Counted from the stretch's first letter, positions 9,642 to 18,886 are shown. The stretch: 58,864 nucleotides of DNA from an uncultured Pelagibacteraceae bacterium (GCA_902589765.1 CACIUF010000003.1:1-58864), one strand, 5' to 3'. A program made the numbers and translations. Notes: generated by a model from the letters alone, not told the origin.

Positions 9642-10838
9642 ATGAAAAAAAAGATTATTTTTATTAAATCATTTATATGGCTAGACTCCCATTATAAATT
9701 ATATGAAATAGAAAAATTTAAAAAATATTATGATGTTGATTGTTATGATTTAACGTATTTGAAAAATAAAGATATAGATACTCATTATAAATATCTAAAG
9801 AATAAGTTTAAATATCTCAAATTTTATAAATTCTCCTCATTTAAGGAAAAAATTTTGGAATCATTAAAAAAATATGAAAATAATTTGATTATTTGCTTCT
9901 TACATTTTCCAACAACTTTTCTTGAATTATATATTTATTATTTATTGGTCAAAAAAAAAGGAAATATTTGTGTTTTTGATTTTACAAAGTTTCAACCATT
10001 TAGTATGCATAAAAAAATAGAACTAAAGAATCTAATTTCATATAAAATAACAAGAATTATTACTAGACCAAGACAAGTAATTAATCATAGAAAAATTTTG
10101 ATCATAAATTTAATCACTAAAAAGTTCTTAAATATTTTCTATCCTAAATATATTTTTGTTAATTCAAAAAAAAATTATTTTGAATATAAAAAAAAATTAA
10201 AAAATACGAAAGTTTTAAGATTACATGATTGGGATGGATCGAATTTTATAAAATTAAACAAAAGAAAAAAAAGTGGGAATTTGGCGACATACTTGAGTGC
10301 ATTTTCTTTAAATTCTGCTAGCGACTCTGCGCATTATAATACCAATAGACAAGAAAATTCAAAAAATATTTTAGAAAGTCTTGATCATTTTTTTTCATCA
10401 TTTGAAAAAAGATCTAATTTAAAAATACAAGTTGCTAAACATCCCAGAGAAGAAGAAAATTTTAAATCTCCAATTTATAAAAACAACAAACGTCTTGCTT
10501 CAAAATATTTAACTGGTGAATTAGTCAAAAGCTCAAAACTTGTTATAACAACAATGTCATCAGCAATTTCTTATGCAATATTGTTCAAAAAACCTATATT
10601 ATTTATCATAACCAACGAACATTTTAAGAATATATCATTGATAAATTCTACTAGAGCTATTTCAAAATATTTGAAAAGTGATTTAATTAATATTGATTCA
10701 AATAAGGATTATAAAATTAATTTAATAATTAAACATCAAACAAAAAAACGCTATAACTACATAACTAAAAATTATTTAATTTCTGAAAAATACAAAAATG
10801 AACCAAATCATAAAATTCTTTTAAATCTTTTTAGGTAA
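9642..10838 (+). CDS. Unrecognised surface-carbohydrate protein, possibly GT-B glycosyltransferase
   Basis: I do not recognise this 398-residue Lys-rich protein with confidence. The C-terminal half has QVAKHPREEE followed by KLVITTMSSAISYAILFKKPILFI, the arrangement seen in capsule-type GT-B-like proteins, where a Ser/Thr-rich turn and an alternating hydrophobic stretch line the donor pocket. No signal peptide or clear transmembrane helix is seen. It starts immediately after the UDP-glucuronate epimerase stop and is one base from neuB, so it is co-transcribed with sugar genes. A glycosyltransferase role is inference. Confidence 0.5.
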   Translation: MKKKIIFIKSFIWLDSHYKLYEIEKFKKYYDVDCYDLTYLKNKDIDTHYKYLKNKFKYLKFYKFSSFKEKILESLKKYENNLIICFLHFPTTFLELYIYYLLVKKKGNICVFDFTKFQPFSMHKKIELKNLISYKITRIITRPRQVINHRKILIINLITKKFLNIFYPKYIFVNSKKNYFEYKKKLKNTKVLRLHDWDGSNFIKLNKRKKSGNLATYLSAFSLNSASDSAHYNTNRQENSKNILESLDHFFSSFEKRSNLKIQVAKHPREEENFKSPIYKNNKRLASKYLTGELVKSSKLVITTMSSAISYAILFKKPILFIITNEHFKNISLINSTRAISKYLKSDLINIDSNKDYKINLIIKHQTKKRYNYITKNYLISEKYKNEPNHKILLNLFR

Positions 10839-10839
10839 A

Positions 10840-11907
10840 ATGAAAATAAAATTAGGAAAAAAGATTATTTCACAAAATTCTAAAACTTATTTCATTGCAG
10901 ATATTGCTGCCAATCATGACGGAAATCTTTCTAGGGCAAAAAAATTAATTAAACTTTGTGCGAAAGCGGGAGCAAACGCAGCTAAATTTCAACATTTTAA
11001 AGCTGAAACTATAGTCAGTGATTATGGTTTTAAAAAATTAGGTAAACTAACTCACCAAAAAAAATGGAAAGAAAGTGTTTTTGAAACATATAAAAAAGCA
11101 AGTATTAATCCTGATTGGACTCCCATTCTTTATAAAGAATGCAAAAAAAATAATATTGACTTTCTTACATCACCATATGACTTAAATTATGTGGATGAAG
11201 TAAATAAATTCATTCCGGCTTATAAAATTGGATCTGGTGATATAACTTGGAAAGAAATTATTATTAGAATATCAAAAAAGAAAAAACCTGTATTTTTAGC
11301 AACAGGAGCATCAGATTTAAACGAGGTAAAAAAAACCATTAAAGAGATATTAAAACACAATAAACAAGTTTGCGTTATGCAATGTAATACTAACTACACA
11401 AATAGTTATAAAAATTTTGAAAACTTAAATCTAAATGTAATAAAATCTTATAAAAAACTTTTCAAAGAAAATGTAATTCTTGGCCTTAGCGACCATACGC
11501 CTGGACATGTTAGTGTTATAGGTGCAGTTGCTTTAGGTGCTAAGGTGATTGAAAAACATTTTACGGATAATAATAATCGTTATGGACCAGATCACAAATT
11601 TTCAATGAATTTTTCATCATGGAAAGAAATGGTGGATCAAACTAGAATTTTAGAGAAGGCACTGGGTGATGGAAATAAAAAAGTTGAGAATAATGAAAAA
11701 CAATCTGTAATTGTTCAAAGAAGAGGAGCTTGGCTTAAAAAAGATGTAAAAAAAAATGAGTCTTTAACACTTAATAAAATTAACTTTCTAAGGCCTTGTC
11801 CTAAAAATTCAATTGATATTTTTGAAATTAATAGACTCATCGGAAAGAAATTTAAATTTAATATGAGCAGGAATTCATTAGTTACAAAAAAATGTCTGAT
11901 GAAATAA
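10840..11907 (+). CDS. neuB: N-acetylneuraminate/pseudaminate/legionaminate synthase family protein
   Basis: This full-length NeuB-type synthase (355 residues) condenses phosphoenolpyruvate with a 2,4-diacetamido or N-acetyl hexose to give a nonulosonic acid. The barrel motifs are IADIAANHDGN, AAKFQHFKAETI, FLTSPYD, KIGSGDITW, LATGASDLNEV, MQCNTNYT and LSDHTPGHV, with EKHFTDNN before the C-terminal domain. Residues from about 290 onward (VQRRGAWLKKDVKKNESL...) are the SAF domain. It overlaps the following glycosyltransferase by 16 bases. With the PseB-like enzyme at 12604 it suggests pseudaminic- or legionaminic-type acids, but the acetyltransferase, hydrolase and a clear CMP-transferase for that route are not in the window. 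Confidence 0.87.
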   Translation: MKIKLGKKIISQNSKTYFIADIAANHDGNLSRAKKLIKLCAKAGANAAKFQHFKAETIVSDYGFKKLGKLTHQKKWKESVFETYKKASINPDWTPILYKECKKNNIDFLTSPYDLNYVDEVNKFIPAYKIGSGDITWKEIIIRISKKKKPVFLATGASDLNEVKKTIKEILKHNKQVCVMQCNTNYTNSYKNFENLNLNVIKSYKKLFKENVILGLSDHTPGHVSVIGAVALGAKVIEKHFTDNNNRYGPDHKFSMNFSSWKEMVDQTRILEKALGDGNKKVENNEKQSVIVQRRGAWLKKDVKKNESLTLNKINFLRPCPKNSIDIFEINRLIGKKFKFNMSRNSLVTKKCLMK

Positions 11908-12527
11908 TTCTTATACCTGCTTTTAATGAATATAAAAGTTTAAAATATCTTTTAAAAAAAATATCATTTAAAGTTTTGATAATTAACGATGCTTCAACTG
12001 ATAAAACAAAAAAATTATCTAACAGAAGTAATGTTGAAATAGTTACAAATCGAAAAAATTTGGGATATGAAAAATCTTTGATTAAAGGTTTTAAATTTAT
12101 TAAAAAGAAATACCCAAAAACTAAAAGTGTTATCACATTTGATGCTGATGGAGAACATTATCCAAGTGATTTATCTAGATTGATAAGATTTCAAAAAAAA
12201 GTTAATGCAGATTTGGTAATATGCAATAGAAAAGATCTGAATAGATTTTTGGAAAAAATTTTAAATTATCTTTTTTTAATAAAAGTAAAAATTCGCGATC
12301 CTTTGAGTGGTTTTAAATTATATAAATTTAAATCATTAAAAAAAAATTTAGATTTTATCAAAACAGACCAGTATTTAACTGAAATAATTAATATTTATAA
12401 AATTAGAAATTATAAAATAGAAAACTTTCCTATTAAATGTAAAAAATTGAAAAATAGAGATCGAAGAGTAGGAAATTTTACACCTAATTATAAAATATTT
12501 AAATCAATTCTGAAGAACTTAATTTGA
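11892..12527 (+). CDS. Glycosyltransferase family 2, DPM1-like
   Basis: This short GT-A enzyme (211 residues) has ILIPAFNEYKSL at the N-terminus, LIINDASTDKT and the metal-binding FDADGEHYPSDL near residue 83. RDPLSGFKLYK is typical of polyprenol-phosphate glycosyltransferases. It lacks C-terminal membrane helices and so is a minimal cytoplasmic form that should act at the membrane surface. Its start lies inside neuB. The next gene is 76 bases away, one of the larger gaps of the island. Confidence 0.82.
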   Translation: MSDEIILIPAFNEYKSLKYLLKKISFKVLIINDASTDKTKKLSNRSNVEIVTNRKNLGYEKSLIKGFKFIKKKYPKTKSVITFDADGEHYPSDLSRLIRFQKKVNADLVICNRKDLNRFLEKILNYLFLIKVKIRDPLSGFKLYKFKSLKKNLDFIKTDQYLTEIINIYKIRNYKIENFPIKCKKLKNRDRRVGNFTPNYKIFKSILKNLI

Positions 12528-12569
12528 ACACAAAATTTCAATATTTAGTTTATTATCATATCAAGTTAA

Positions 12570-12575
12570 TATAAT
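12570..12575 (+). promoter_or_regulatory. Candidate -10 element before the PseB-like gene
   Basis: A perfect TATAAT lies 28 bases upstream of the ATG at 12604, within a 76-base gap in an otherwise overlapping gene series. The region 16-19 bases upstream (TTAGTT/TAGTTT) is a poor -35. This gap is a plausible internal promoter, but chance matches are frequent in such AT-rich sequence. Confidence 0.3.
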
Positions 12576-12603
12576 TGTGTTAATATTAATGGATTACTAA
12601 ACA

Positions 12604-13614
12604 ATGTTTCAAAATAAATCTATATTTGTTACTGGCGGTACAGGATCATTTGGTAAAGAATTTTGTATTTTTTTATTAAAAAAAAAAATACCTTTTCGCA
12701 AAATTGTTTTATTCAGTCGAGATGAATTTAAACAGAGCAATTTTTTTGATTTTTTAAAAATAAACTTTCCAAAAGATTTTACAAAAATAAGATTTGTTAT
12801 TGGTGACGTCAGAGATGGTGATCGCCTTAAATATGCACTTAATGATATCGATATTGTTATTCATGCAGCTGCATTAAAACAAGTGCCTGCAGCGGAATAT
12901 AATCCGATAGAGTTTGTTAAAACAAACATATTAGGTGCTCAAAATATAATTGAGGCTTGTTTTTCAAATAATATTGAAAAGGTTATCGCCTTATCTACAG
13001 ATAAAGCAGTTGCTCCAAAAAATTTATATGGCGCCACTAAACTTTGTTCAGATAAACTATTCATTTCAACAAATAATATAATTGGAAAAAGAAAAACGAA
13101 GTTTTCCGTAGTTCGTTATGGCAATGTAAATGGTTCAAGAGGTTCTGTCATACCACTTTTTAAACATTATGATAATATTGGTAAAACTTTACCAGTTACA
13201 GATTTGGAAATGACTAGATTTAGTATCACCATGAACGATGCAATTAATTTAGTTTTTACAGCGATGAAAAATAGTTTTGGAGGAGAAATTTTTATTCCAA
13301 AAATACCCTCTTATAAATTGTCCGACTTAGTGAAAGCTATTAACCCCAAAAAAGGCTTTAAAATAATTGGTGTAAGATATGGAGAGAAAATGCATGAGGA
13401 ACTAATTAATTTTGAGGAGTCAGAACATATTTATGATTTTGGAAAATATTACGTTCATTTCACTGATAATTTAATGTCAAAAAATATAAAAAATTCAATA
13501 AATAAAATTAAAAAATTTAGAGTTAAAAAGAAATTTTCATACAACTCAAAAAATAATACCTTTCTCTCAATTAGAGAATTAAAAAAAATACTTTTAGAAA
13601 TTTCTCTTTTCTAA
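12604..13614 (+). CDS. pseB: UDP-N-acetylglucosamine 4,6-dehydratase (PseB/FlaA1-type)
   Basis: The 336-residue dehydratase removes water from UDP-GlcNAc to give a 4-keto-6-deoxy sugar, the first step to pseudaminic acid and related amino sugars. Visible features are GGTGSFGKEF at residue 10, FSRDEFKQ, HAAALKQVPAAEYNP, the catalytic STDKAVAPKNLYGATK region, VRYGNVNGSRGS and RYGEKMHEEL. These match the soluble PseB/CapE-like group. The DegT aminotransferase at 5796 could act next. A likely promoter lies just upstream. The PseB name is the best family fit; CapE-like or FlmA-like function is possible. Confidence 0.82.
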   Translation: MFQNKSIFVTGGTGSFGKEFCIFLLKKKIPFRKIVLFSRDEFKQSNFFDFLKINFPKDFTKIRFVIGDVRDGDRLKYALNDIDIVIHAAALKQVPAAEYNPIEFVKTNILGAQNIIEACFSNNIEKVIALSTDKAVAPKNLYGATKLCSDKLFISTNNIIGKRKTKFSVVRYGNVNGSRGSVIPLFKHYDNIGKTLPVTDLEMTRFSITMNDAINLVFTAMKNSFGGEIFIPKIPSYKLSDLVKAINPKKGFKIIGVRYGEKMHEELINFEESEHIYDFGKYYVHFTDNLMSKNIKNSINKIKKFRVKKKFSYNSKNNTFLSIRELKKILLEISLF

Positions 13615-13617
13615 AAA

Positions 13618-14664
13618 ATGAAAAAAAAAATCGCAATTATTGGGTCAGGTTTTTTTGGAGTTACAACCGCTTTGATATTGTCGAAAAAACATAGCATAGA
13701 TCTATATGAAAAAAAAAATTCTATATTGAATGGAGCATCAAGAGCAAATCAAATGCGTTTTCATCAAGGTTATCATTATCCAAGATCAATCCAGACATTA
13801 AATGAAGTTAAAAAATTCAATAAAAGTTTTTTAGATTTTTATGGAAATGATGTTTTGGGCACAACTAATAATTACTATGCAATATCAAATATTAATTCAA
13901 AAACAAATTTTCAACAATTTATTAAATTTTTAAAAAAAAATAAACTTTATTATAGAATTACTAAAAATCAAAACTTTAGTAGTTTGGTTTCAAAACCAAT
14001 ATTGTCAGATGAAAAAAATTTAAATTATTTCAAGATTAAAAAAAAAATTTTAGCTAAATTGAAGGATTCAAAAGTAAATTTAAAACTTAATAAAAAGTTT
14101 CAAAAAAAAAATTTAGAAAATTATGATAAAGTTATAATTGCTTGTTACGATCAGAATAATCTAATTTTAAAAAATTTAGGTTTAAAACCAAAAAAAAAAT
14201 ATAAGTATGAGTTAGTAGAAAAAATTATTATCAAACTACCAAAAAAATTCAAAAAAGAGAGCTTTATGGTTTTGGATGGTAAGTTTGTTTCGCTTGATCC
14301 CTATTTAGGTTCTAATTATCATCTATTAAGTGATGTAAAAAACTCAAAATTGGAAATAACTGAAAATTACTATCCTAGCTTTAAAAGTTTTAAAAAAAAA
14401 TTTATTAATAGAGGAATTATTAAGAACAGGAAAGTCTCGAAATTTTTGAGCTTTATCAGAAATTGTCAAAATTATCTGCCATTTTTAAAAAGTGCAAAAT
14501 ATATAGGATCTTTTTTTGTAGTGAGAACTTTAGAAATGAATAAAGAAAAGACAGATGAAAGATTAAATCAAATTTCATATATAAATAAAAAAGTAATTAC
14601 AATTTTATCTGGTAAGTGGAATACTTCTGTTGGTTTAGCAAAAAAGTTAAACAAGATTTTATGA
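13618..14664 (+). CDS. FAD-dependent oxidoreductase (DAO-like)
   Basis: The N-terminal dinucleotide motif IAIIGSGFFGVTTALIL is followed by a LYEKK acidic strand end and GASRANQMRFHQGYHYPRS, a layout typical of DAO-type flavoenzymes that oxidise amines or hydroxy acids. The length of 348 fits. It overlaps a small Gfo/Idh-type gene by 4 bases, and a radical SAM gene follows, so it may oxidise a sugar or cyclitol intermediate. The substrate is unknown. Confidence 0.7.
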   Translation: MKKKIAIIGSGFFGVTTALILSKKHSIDLYEKKNSILNGASRANQMRFHQGYHYPRSIQTLNEVKKFNKSFLDFYGNDVLGTTNNYYAISNINSKTNFQQFIKFLKKNKLYYRITKNQNFSSLVSKPILSDEKNLNYFKIKKKILAKLKDSKVNLKLNKKFQKKNLENYDKVIIACYDQNNLILKNLGLKPKKKYKYELVEKIIIKLPKKFKKESFMVLDGKFVSLDPYLGSNYHLLSDVKNSKLEITENYYPSFKSFKKKFINRGIIKNRKVSKFLSFIRNCQNYLPFLKSAKYIGSFFVVRTLEMNKEKTDERLNQISYINKKVITILSGKWNTSVGLAKKLNKIL

Positions 14665-15389
14665 AAAAAAAAAACGTTGGTATAATTGGAAATGGCAAAT
14701 GGGCAAAAATTATGATCCCTAAAATAAAAAAATTTGCTAATATAAAATTCATTGCTAATACCAAAACTGGTTATAAAAAATTTAATTTATCTAAAATTTC
14801 TTGGATATTTGTACTTACAAATAATGCAACACATTATGATATTGTGAAATATTTTTTAAATAAAAAGAAAAAAGTATTTTGTGAAAAACCATTAACAATT
14901 CATTTAAAGAGTACAATAAAGCTATTCAATTTCGCAAGAAGAAAAAAAACTAATTTATATGTAAACGATGTCGAATTTTTTAAGAAAAAAAGATATAAAA
15001 TTAAGAGTCAAAATTTTATTTTGAGAAAAAAAAAATCTCAGACCTCTAAAGACTCGCTCTTACACAGATTTGCTTATCACGATTTTTATTTATTAAAAAA
15101 ACATATAAATTTAGAAGACTTAAAAGTGAAAAAGTATCAAGAGCAAAAAAATCATCTTTTAATTATTTTACTTACTGATAATAAAACCTTTAAATTTATT
15201 TATGATATAAATTCTAAAGATAAAAAACATAAAATAAATAACGTAAATATGATGTTATTTAAAAAAGATCCGATTGAAAAAATGATTAAGTATATTTTTA
15301 AAAATGATAACTTAGATTACAGAGAAAATATTTCTAACTCATTTTTTGCAGGGAAATTAATTTCGATTATAAATAATAAATATTGTTAA
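14661..15389 (+). CDS. Gfo/Idh/MocA-like NAD(P)-dependent oxidoreductase, short form
   Basis: I chose the ATG at 14661 over an in-frame ATG at 14616 because it forms an ATGA overlap with the preceding stop and puts the cofactor motif VGIIGNGKWAKIM right at the N-terminus. The Gfo/Idh hallmark EKP occurs in VFCEKPLTIHLKSTI. At 242 residues it is about 80-100 shorter than the family norm, so the C-terminal substrate domain is reduced. It lies between a flavoenzyme and a radical SAM gene. The substrate is unknown. Confidence 0.68.
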   Translation: MKKKNVGIIGNGKWAKIMIPKIKKFANIKFIANTKTGYKKFNLSKISWIFVLTNNATHYDIVKYFLNKKKKVFCEKPLTIHLKSTIKLFNFARRKKTNLYVNDVEFFKKKRYKIKSQNFILRKKKSQTSKDSLLHRFAYHDFYLLKKHINLEDLKVKKYQEQKNHLLIILLTDNKTFKFIYDINSKDKKHKINNVNMMLFKKDPIEKMIKYIFKNDNLDYRENISNSFFAGKLISIINNKYC

Positions 15390-15401
15390 AAGAAAAATTT
15401 T

Positions 15402-16898
15402 ATGAATGGTAGTAATATTTTGGCTAAAAAATTAGAGGAGATTATTCTTAAAAAATATCACAATATAAGTCTCGATCAGGTAAGAAATGATATTGACAGA
15501 ATAATTAATAGTTTCTCAAGAAGACCATGGGTATTACAAGAAAATATTTTTAATAAAATAAACCTTAAAAACAAAGAATATTTAATAGATCTTAATAAGA
15601 TAATAAGAGAAAGCGAAAAATTACAAATATTAATAACAAAAAATAGTGCTGCAAAAAAATATTGGAATACAATCTTACCATTCTCTCACAGAGTTAATGA
15701 TGTAATAAGAAATAATTATAAGTATCCCTTGAGAATTGCTATTTTTCCAGGAGTTTCTTGTATGTTTTTTTGTGGTTTCTGTGGAAGAAATCAAAAAGCA
15801 AAATATGAAAGCTCAATAATCGATGATGGAATTAATAAAATTAATAATATGATTTCTGAAGCAGATATAGGGACTAAAATCTCTATATCTGGAGGCTTAG
15901 AGCCTCTTACAAATCCGAAACTTGGAAGTATTATTAAGACAGGCTCAGATCGTGGATTTAAACTTCCACTTATTACAAATGCATACTCCCTAACAGATAG
16001 TTTTGTAAAAAAAAATCCAGAAATATGGCTTCTTGATTCTTTAAGAATTTCACTTTATGGACATGATGACCAATCCTACAAAGATATTACACAACTTGAT
16101 AAAAGTTTCAAGATGGTCAAAAAAAATGTAATAAATTTTTTAAAATCCAGAAATGATATAAATAAAAATTTAAAAGTTGGATTTAACTTTATAATTTTAC
16201 CAGAAAATTATAAAGATTTAAAGAATGTGCTATTGCTTATTAAGGAAATTAATTCTGAAGTAAAAAATGGTGAAGGTATAAATTTTTTAACTCTAAGAGA
16301 TGATTATCAAAGTGTCACTGGACAAGATGAAAATTATGATACAGAAAGAAAGTATAGATTGAACAATGGCATGACAGACCAAAATAGAGAGGATCTGTTA
16401 AAAATTATTGAAAACTTTGAGGAACTAAAAAGTGAATATTGTCCACGTTTACATGTAGATTACGGCTATTCATTAGAGTACTTATCTCAAAAAATATTTG
16501 ACAGAGGCCTTGTTAAAATAAAAGGAGAAGAAATTAGATCATTTGGTTTTTCCCAGCTATCCGTGGCTGTTGATCTACATGGAGATATTTTTTTATTTAG
16601 AGAGGCAGGTTTTTTGAATCGTCAAGGAAATAAAAAAGTTATAATTGGAAGACTTGGTAATGAAGTAAATTCGTTAGAAAATAATATAAAAAATTTTTTA
16701 AAAAGAAATGAACCGATTAAATTTGAAAAAAATGACTCAAGATTTCTAGACTCATTTGATCATGTACTAAATGCTTTAGTAAACCAAGCTGAGGAAGATG
16801 AAAAATTTGGAATACCATTAAGCTTTGGTCCAATTGCCTTTAAAAATTTTGATAATAAAGAGTCATTGGGGAACAATTGGTATTCGGATGACATTTAA
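15402..16898 (+). CDS. Radical SAM protein of unknown reaction
   Basis: This 498-residue protein has the cluster-binding CX3CX2C motif in PGVSCMFFCGFCGRN near residue 120, then ISISGGLEPLTNP (the GGE-like SAM-binding strand) and LRISLYGHDD, all typical of the radical SAM barrel. There is a long helical N-terminal part of about 110 residues and a C-terminal extension with VAVDLHGDIFLFREAG resembling the oxidised-product end of SPASM-like proteins, but without an obvious Cys cluster. The operon context suggests radical chemistry on a sugar or cyclitol; the reaction cannot be named from sequence. Confidence 0.8.
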   Translation: MNGSNILAKKLEEIILKKYHNISLDQVRNDIDRIINSFSRRPWVLQENIFNKINLKNKEYLIDLNKIIRESEKLQILITKNSAAKKYWNTILPFSHRVNDVIRNNYKYPLRIAIFPGVSCMFFCGFCGRNQKAKYESSIIDDGINKINNMISEADIGTKISISGGLEPLTNPKLGSIIKTGSDRGFKLPLITNAYSLTDSFVKKNPEIWLLDSLRISLYGHDDQSYKDITQLDKSFKMVKKNVINFLKSRNDINKNLKVGFNFIILPENYKDLKNVLLLIKEINSEVKNGEGINFLTLRDDYQSVTGQDENYDTERKYRLNNGMTDQNREDLLKIIENFEELKSEYCPRLHVDYGYSLEYLSQKIFDRGLVKIKGEEIRSFGFSQLSVAVDLHGDIFLFREAGFLNRQGNKKVIIGRLGNEVNSLENNIKNFLKRNEPIKFEKNDSRFLDSFDHVLNALVNQAEEDEKFGIPLSFGPIAFKNFDNKESLGNNWYSDDI

Positions 16899-17868
16899 AT
16901 TTGAAAAAAATTGTCACAAATTATTTTTAAAATCGAAATCAAAAAATTATTTGGTTAGTATTGCAATTGGACAAAAACATTATTTCGACTGGAAAAGATT
17001 TTCATCTAAATTGTGGCTTAAATATTGTAGAAACAATAATTTAGGTTTAATCATAATCTACAAGGACCTAATTTCAAAAGAAAGTTTAAATTGGAAGTCT
17101 CCTACTTGGCAAAGGTTGTTAGTGAGTCAATATCTAAGTTTGAACTTAAAAGATGTAAATAATATATGTCTGTTAGATACCGATATTTTTATCAATCCTT
17201 TAGCACCAAACATATTTTCTAAACATAAAAGAAACAAAATATCTGCCGTTAAAGCATATAAGGATATTCCTTTTTTAAAAAGTAATTTTAATTTAAGGAA
17301 AAAATTAGTGTTTTTAAGAAAAAATTTTCTTAGTAAAAATTACCCTTTAAATAGTTCCCTAACAGCAAGTCCTAAAGAAATTTTTAAATATTATAAATTT
17401 AAAAAAATTTTTAATAATTATTTTGTTGCAGGCGTTTTGGTTTTTAATATTGAAAAGTTTCATAAAATTCTATCAAATATTTATAAAAAATATTGCAGCA
17501 AAACATTAAATAAAAAATTTACTGGAGTTGAGGTTCCATTAAATAATGAATTGATGAGTTTAAATTTAGTAAATTGGATTGATTATAAGTTTCAAGCAAT
17601 ATGGTTACTTGAAATAGCTGATAAATATAATTTTTTATATTATAATAAATTTAAAGATAAGAAAATTTTAAAAATAGTTATTGAACAAATCTTAATTGAA
17701 AATTATTTCCTGCATTTTGCTGGAACTCTGTCTGATGCAAACAATGTATGGAAAATAAATAAAATTTTAGATGATAATAAAAAACTCGAATTGATTAAAA
17801 AATATCAAAATTTTGAAAAGAAAAAAATTAAAACAAAATTTCACAAAATAAAAATAAAGAATATTTAA
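16888..17868 (+). CDS. Glycosyltransferase-like protein with DTD motif
   Basis: The start at 16888 (MTFKFEK) was preferred over an in-frame ATG at 16825, which would add 21 residues of out-of-frame radical SAM sequence. The preferred start overlaps the previous gene by 11 bases. The 326-residue product has LLDTDIFINPLAPNIF near residue 100, a metal-binding DxD motif as in GT-A enzymes of the GT34/GT8 kind. It also has VAGVLVFNIEKFH, AIWLLEIADKY and a late HFAGTLSD. The specificity is unknown. Confidence 0.65.
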   Translation: MTFKFEKNCHKLFLKSKSKNYLVSIAIGQKHYFDWKRFSSKLWLKYCRNNNLGLIIIYKDLISKESLNWKSPTWQRLLVSQYLSLNLKDVNNICLLDTDIFINPLAPNIFSKHKRNKISAVKAYKDIPFLKSNFNLRKKLVFLRKNFLSKNYPLNSSLTASPKEIFKYYKFKKIFNNYFVAGVLVFNIEKFHKILSNIYKKYCSKTLNKKFTGVEVPLNNELMSLNLVNWIDYKFQAIWLLEIADKYNFLYYNKFKDKKILKIVIEQILIENYFLHFAGTLSDANNVWKINKILDDNKKLELIKKYQNFEKKKIKTKFHKIKIKNI

Positions 17869-17878
17869 GAAATTATTA

Positions 17879-18784
17879 ATGAATAAAAAGATTCTGATAA
17901 TTGGCGGAACTGGTTTTATTGGATTTCATTTAATAAATTTATTAAAAAAAAAAAATTTTGACATAGTAAGTGTTTCTAAAAATAAATTTTCTAGAAATAA
18001 AATTAGAAATATAAGATATATCTTTTTTGATTTTACAAAAAAAAAAAATTTTAGATTATTAGATAAATATAAATTTGATATTGTCATTAATCTTGGTGGA
18101 AATGTTGACCATTTTAATAAAACTTTAACAGTAGCTAGTCAGTTTTCTGCTGTAAAAAATCTAATAGACTATTTTAAAGATAAAAAATTGAAAATCTTCA
18201 TTCAAATTGGAAGTTGTGCAGAATATGGAGTTTCCGTTTCTCCTCATAAGGAACAGAACAAATGTCAACCAAAATTGATATATGCAAGAACAAAGTTAAG
18301 AGCAACTAAATATATTAAAAAATTTTGTAAAAAGAAAAAAATAAACGCAATTATTTTGCGTCTTTATCAGGTATATGGTCCAAATCAATCAAACAATAGA
18401 TTTATACCAATTGTAATAAAAAAATGTCTTATGAATCAATATTATGATTGCCATAATAGGGGAGTTTATCGAGACTTTCTTTACATTGATGATCTCTTAA
18501 ATCTTTTTATAAAAATTATAGGCAATGATAGCCTTAGTTCAATTTCAGGAAAAGTGTTTAACGTTGGATATGGTAAACCATTTGACTTATGTTTAGTCGC
18601 AAAAAAAATTAAAAGACTATGTAAGGGTGGTGCACAATCATCAAAAAAAATTAAATTAAGAATAGATGAACCAAGAGTAATTTACCCTAATACAAGTCTT
18701 GTGAAAAGAGTCTTTAATTGGAAACCAAGAGTAAAATTTACTAATGGATTAAAAAAAACAATCGATTTTTTTGATAATAAATAA
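17879..18784 (+). CDS. NAD(P)-dependent CDP-sugar reductase/epimerase-like SDR, copy 1
   Basis: This extended SDR of 301 residues has GGTGFIGFHLINLL at the N-terminus, QIGSCAEYG as the Ser site, IYARTKLRA as Tyr/Lys, RLYQVYGPNQ and RDFLYIDDLL. It is clearly paralogous to the protein at 26708-27607 (shared GGTGFIGFHL, QIGSC-EYG, VYGP, RVIP/RFIP and C-terminal LRK/LKKTI-FF). That copy sits directly downstream of the CDP-glucose genes, so both may reduce or epimerise CDP-4-keto-6-deoxyglucose-derived sugars. This is the last gene before a 147-base gap. Confidence 0.78.
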   Translation: MNKKILIIGGTGFIGFHLINLLKKKNFDIVSVSKNKFSRNKIRNIRYIFFDFTKKKNFRLLDKYKFDIVINLGGNVDHFNKTLTVASQFSAVKNLIDYFKDKKLKIFIQIGSCAEYGVSVSPHKEQNKCQPKLIYARTKLRATKYIKKFCKKKKINAIILRLYQVYGPNQSNNRFIPIVIKKCLMNQYYDCHNRGVYRDFLYIDDLLNLFIKIIGNDSLSSISGKVFNVGYGKPFDLCLVAKKIKRLCKGGAQSSKKIKLRIDEPRVIYPNTSLVKRVFNWKPRVKFTNGLKKTIDFFDNK

Positions 18785-18849
18785 ATCTCAAAAATAACAT
18801 GATTTACTTAGATACTAATTAACTTAAATAGATTATTATGTAAATTCAA

Positions 18850-18886
18850 TATAATGCTTTACTGTTCAACATCTGAACAATATAAA
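18850..18886 (+). promoter_or_regulatory. Candidate promoter region of the radical SAM / cyclase block
   Basis: In the 147-base gap 18785-18931, TTTACT (18858-18863) and TATAAA (18881-18886) are separated by exactly 17 bases, a sigma-70-like arrangement starting transcription near 18893. A second perfect TATAAT lies at 18850-18855. The gap holds no gene. The inverted repeat between the two -10 candidates makes regulated initiation plausible. Confidence 0.45.
18863..18879. repeat. Perfect inverted repeat TGTTCA-N5-TGAACA, operator-like
   Basis: Two perfect 6-base arms (18863-18868 and 18874-18879) are separated by ACATC. The repeat lies in the spacer of the candidate promoter and upstream of its expected start site, so a dimeric repressor site fits better than an RNA hairpin or terminator. 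The binding protein is not in the window. Confidence 0.5.

Noticed and set aside
11882-12136. 84-codon - strand frame over the neuB/GT2 junction
   Set aside because: It is antisense to two well-supported genes; hydrophobic only because the sense strand is Lys/Asn-rich.
14616-14660. Longer start for the Gfo/Idh-like gene
   Set aside because: The extra 15 residues come from overlapping flavoenzyme sequence; the ATG at 14661 gives the ATGA junction and the correct N-terminus.
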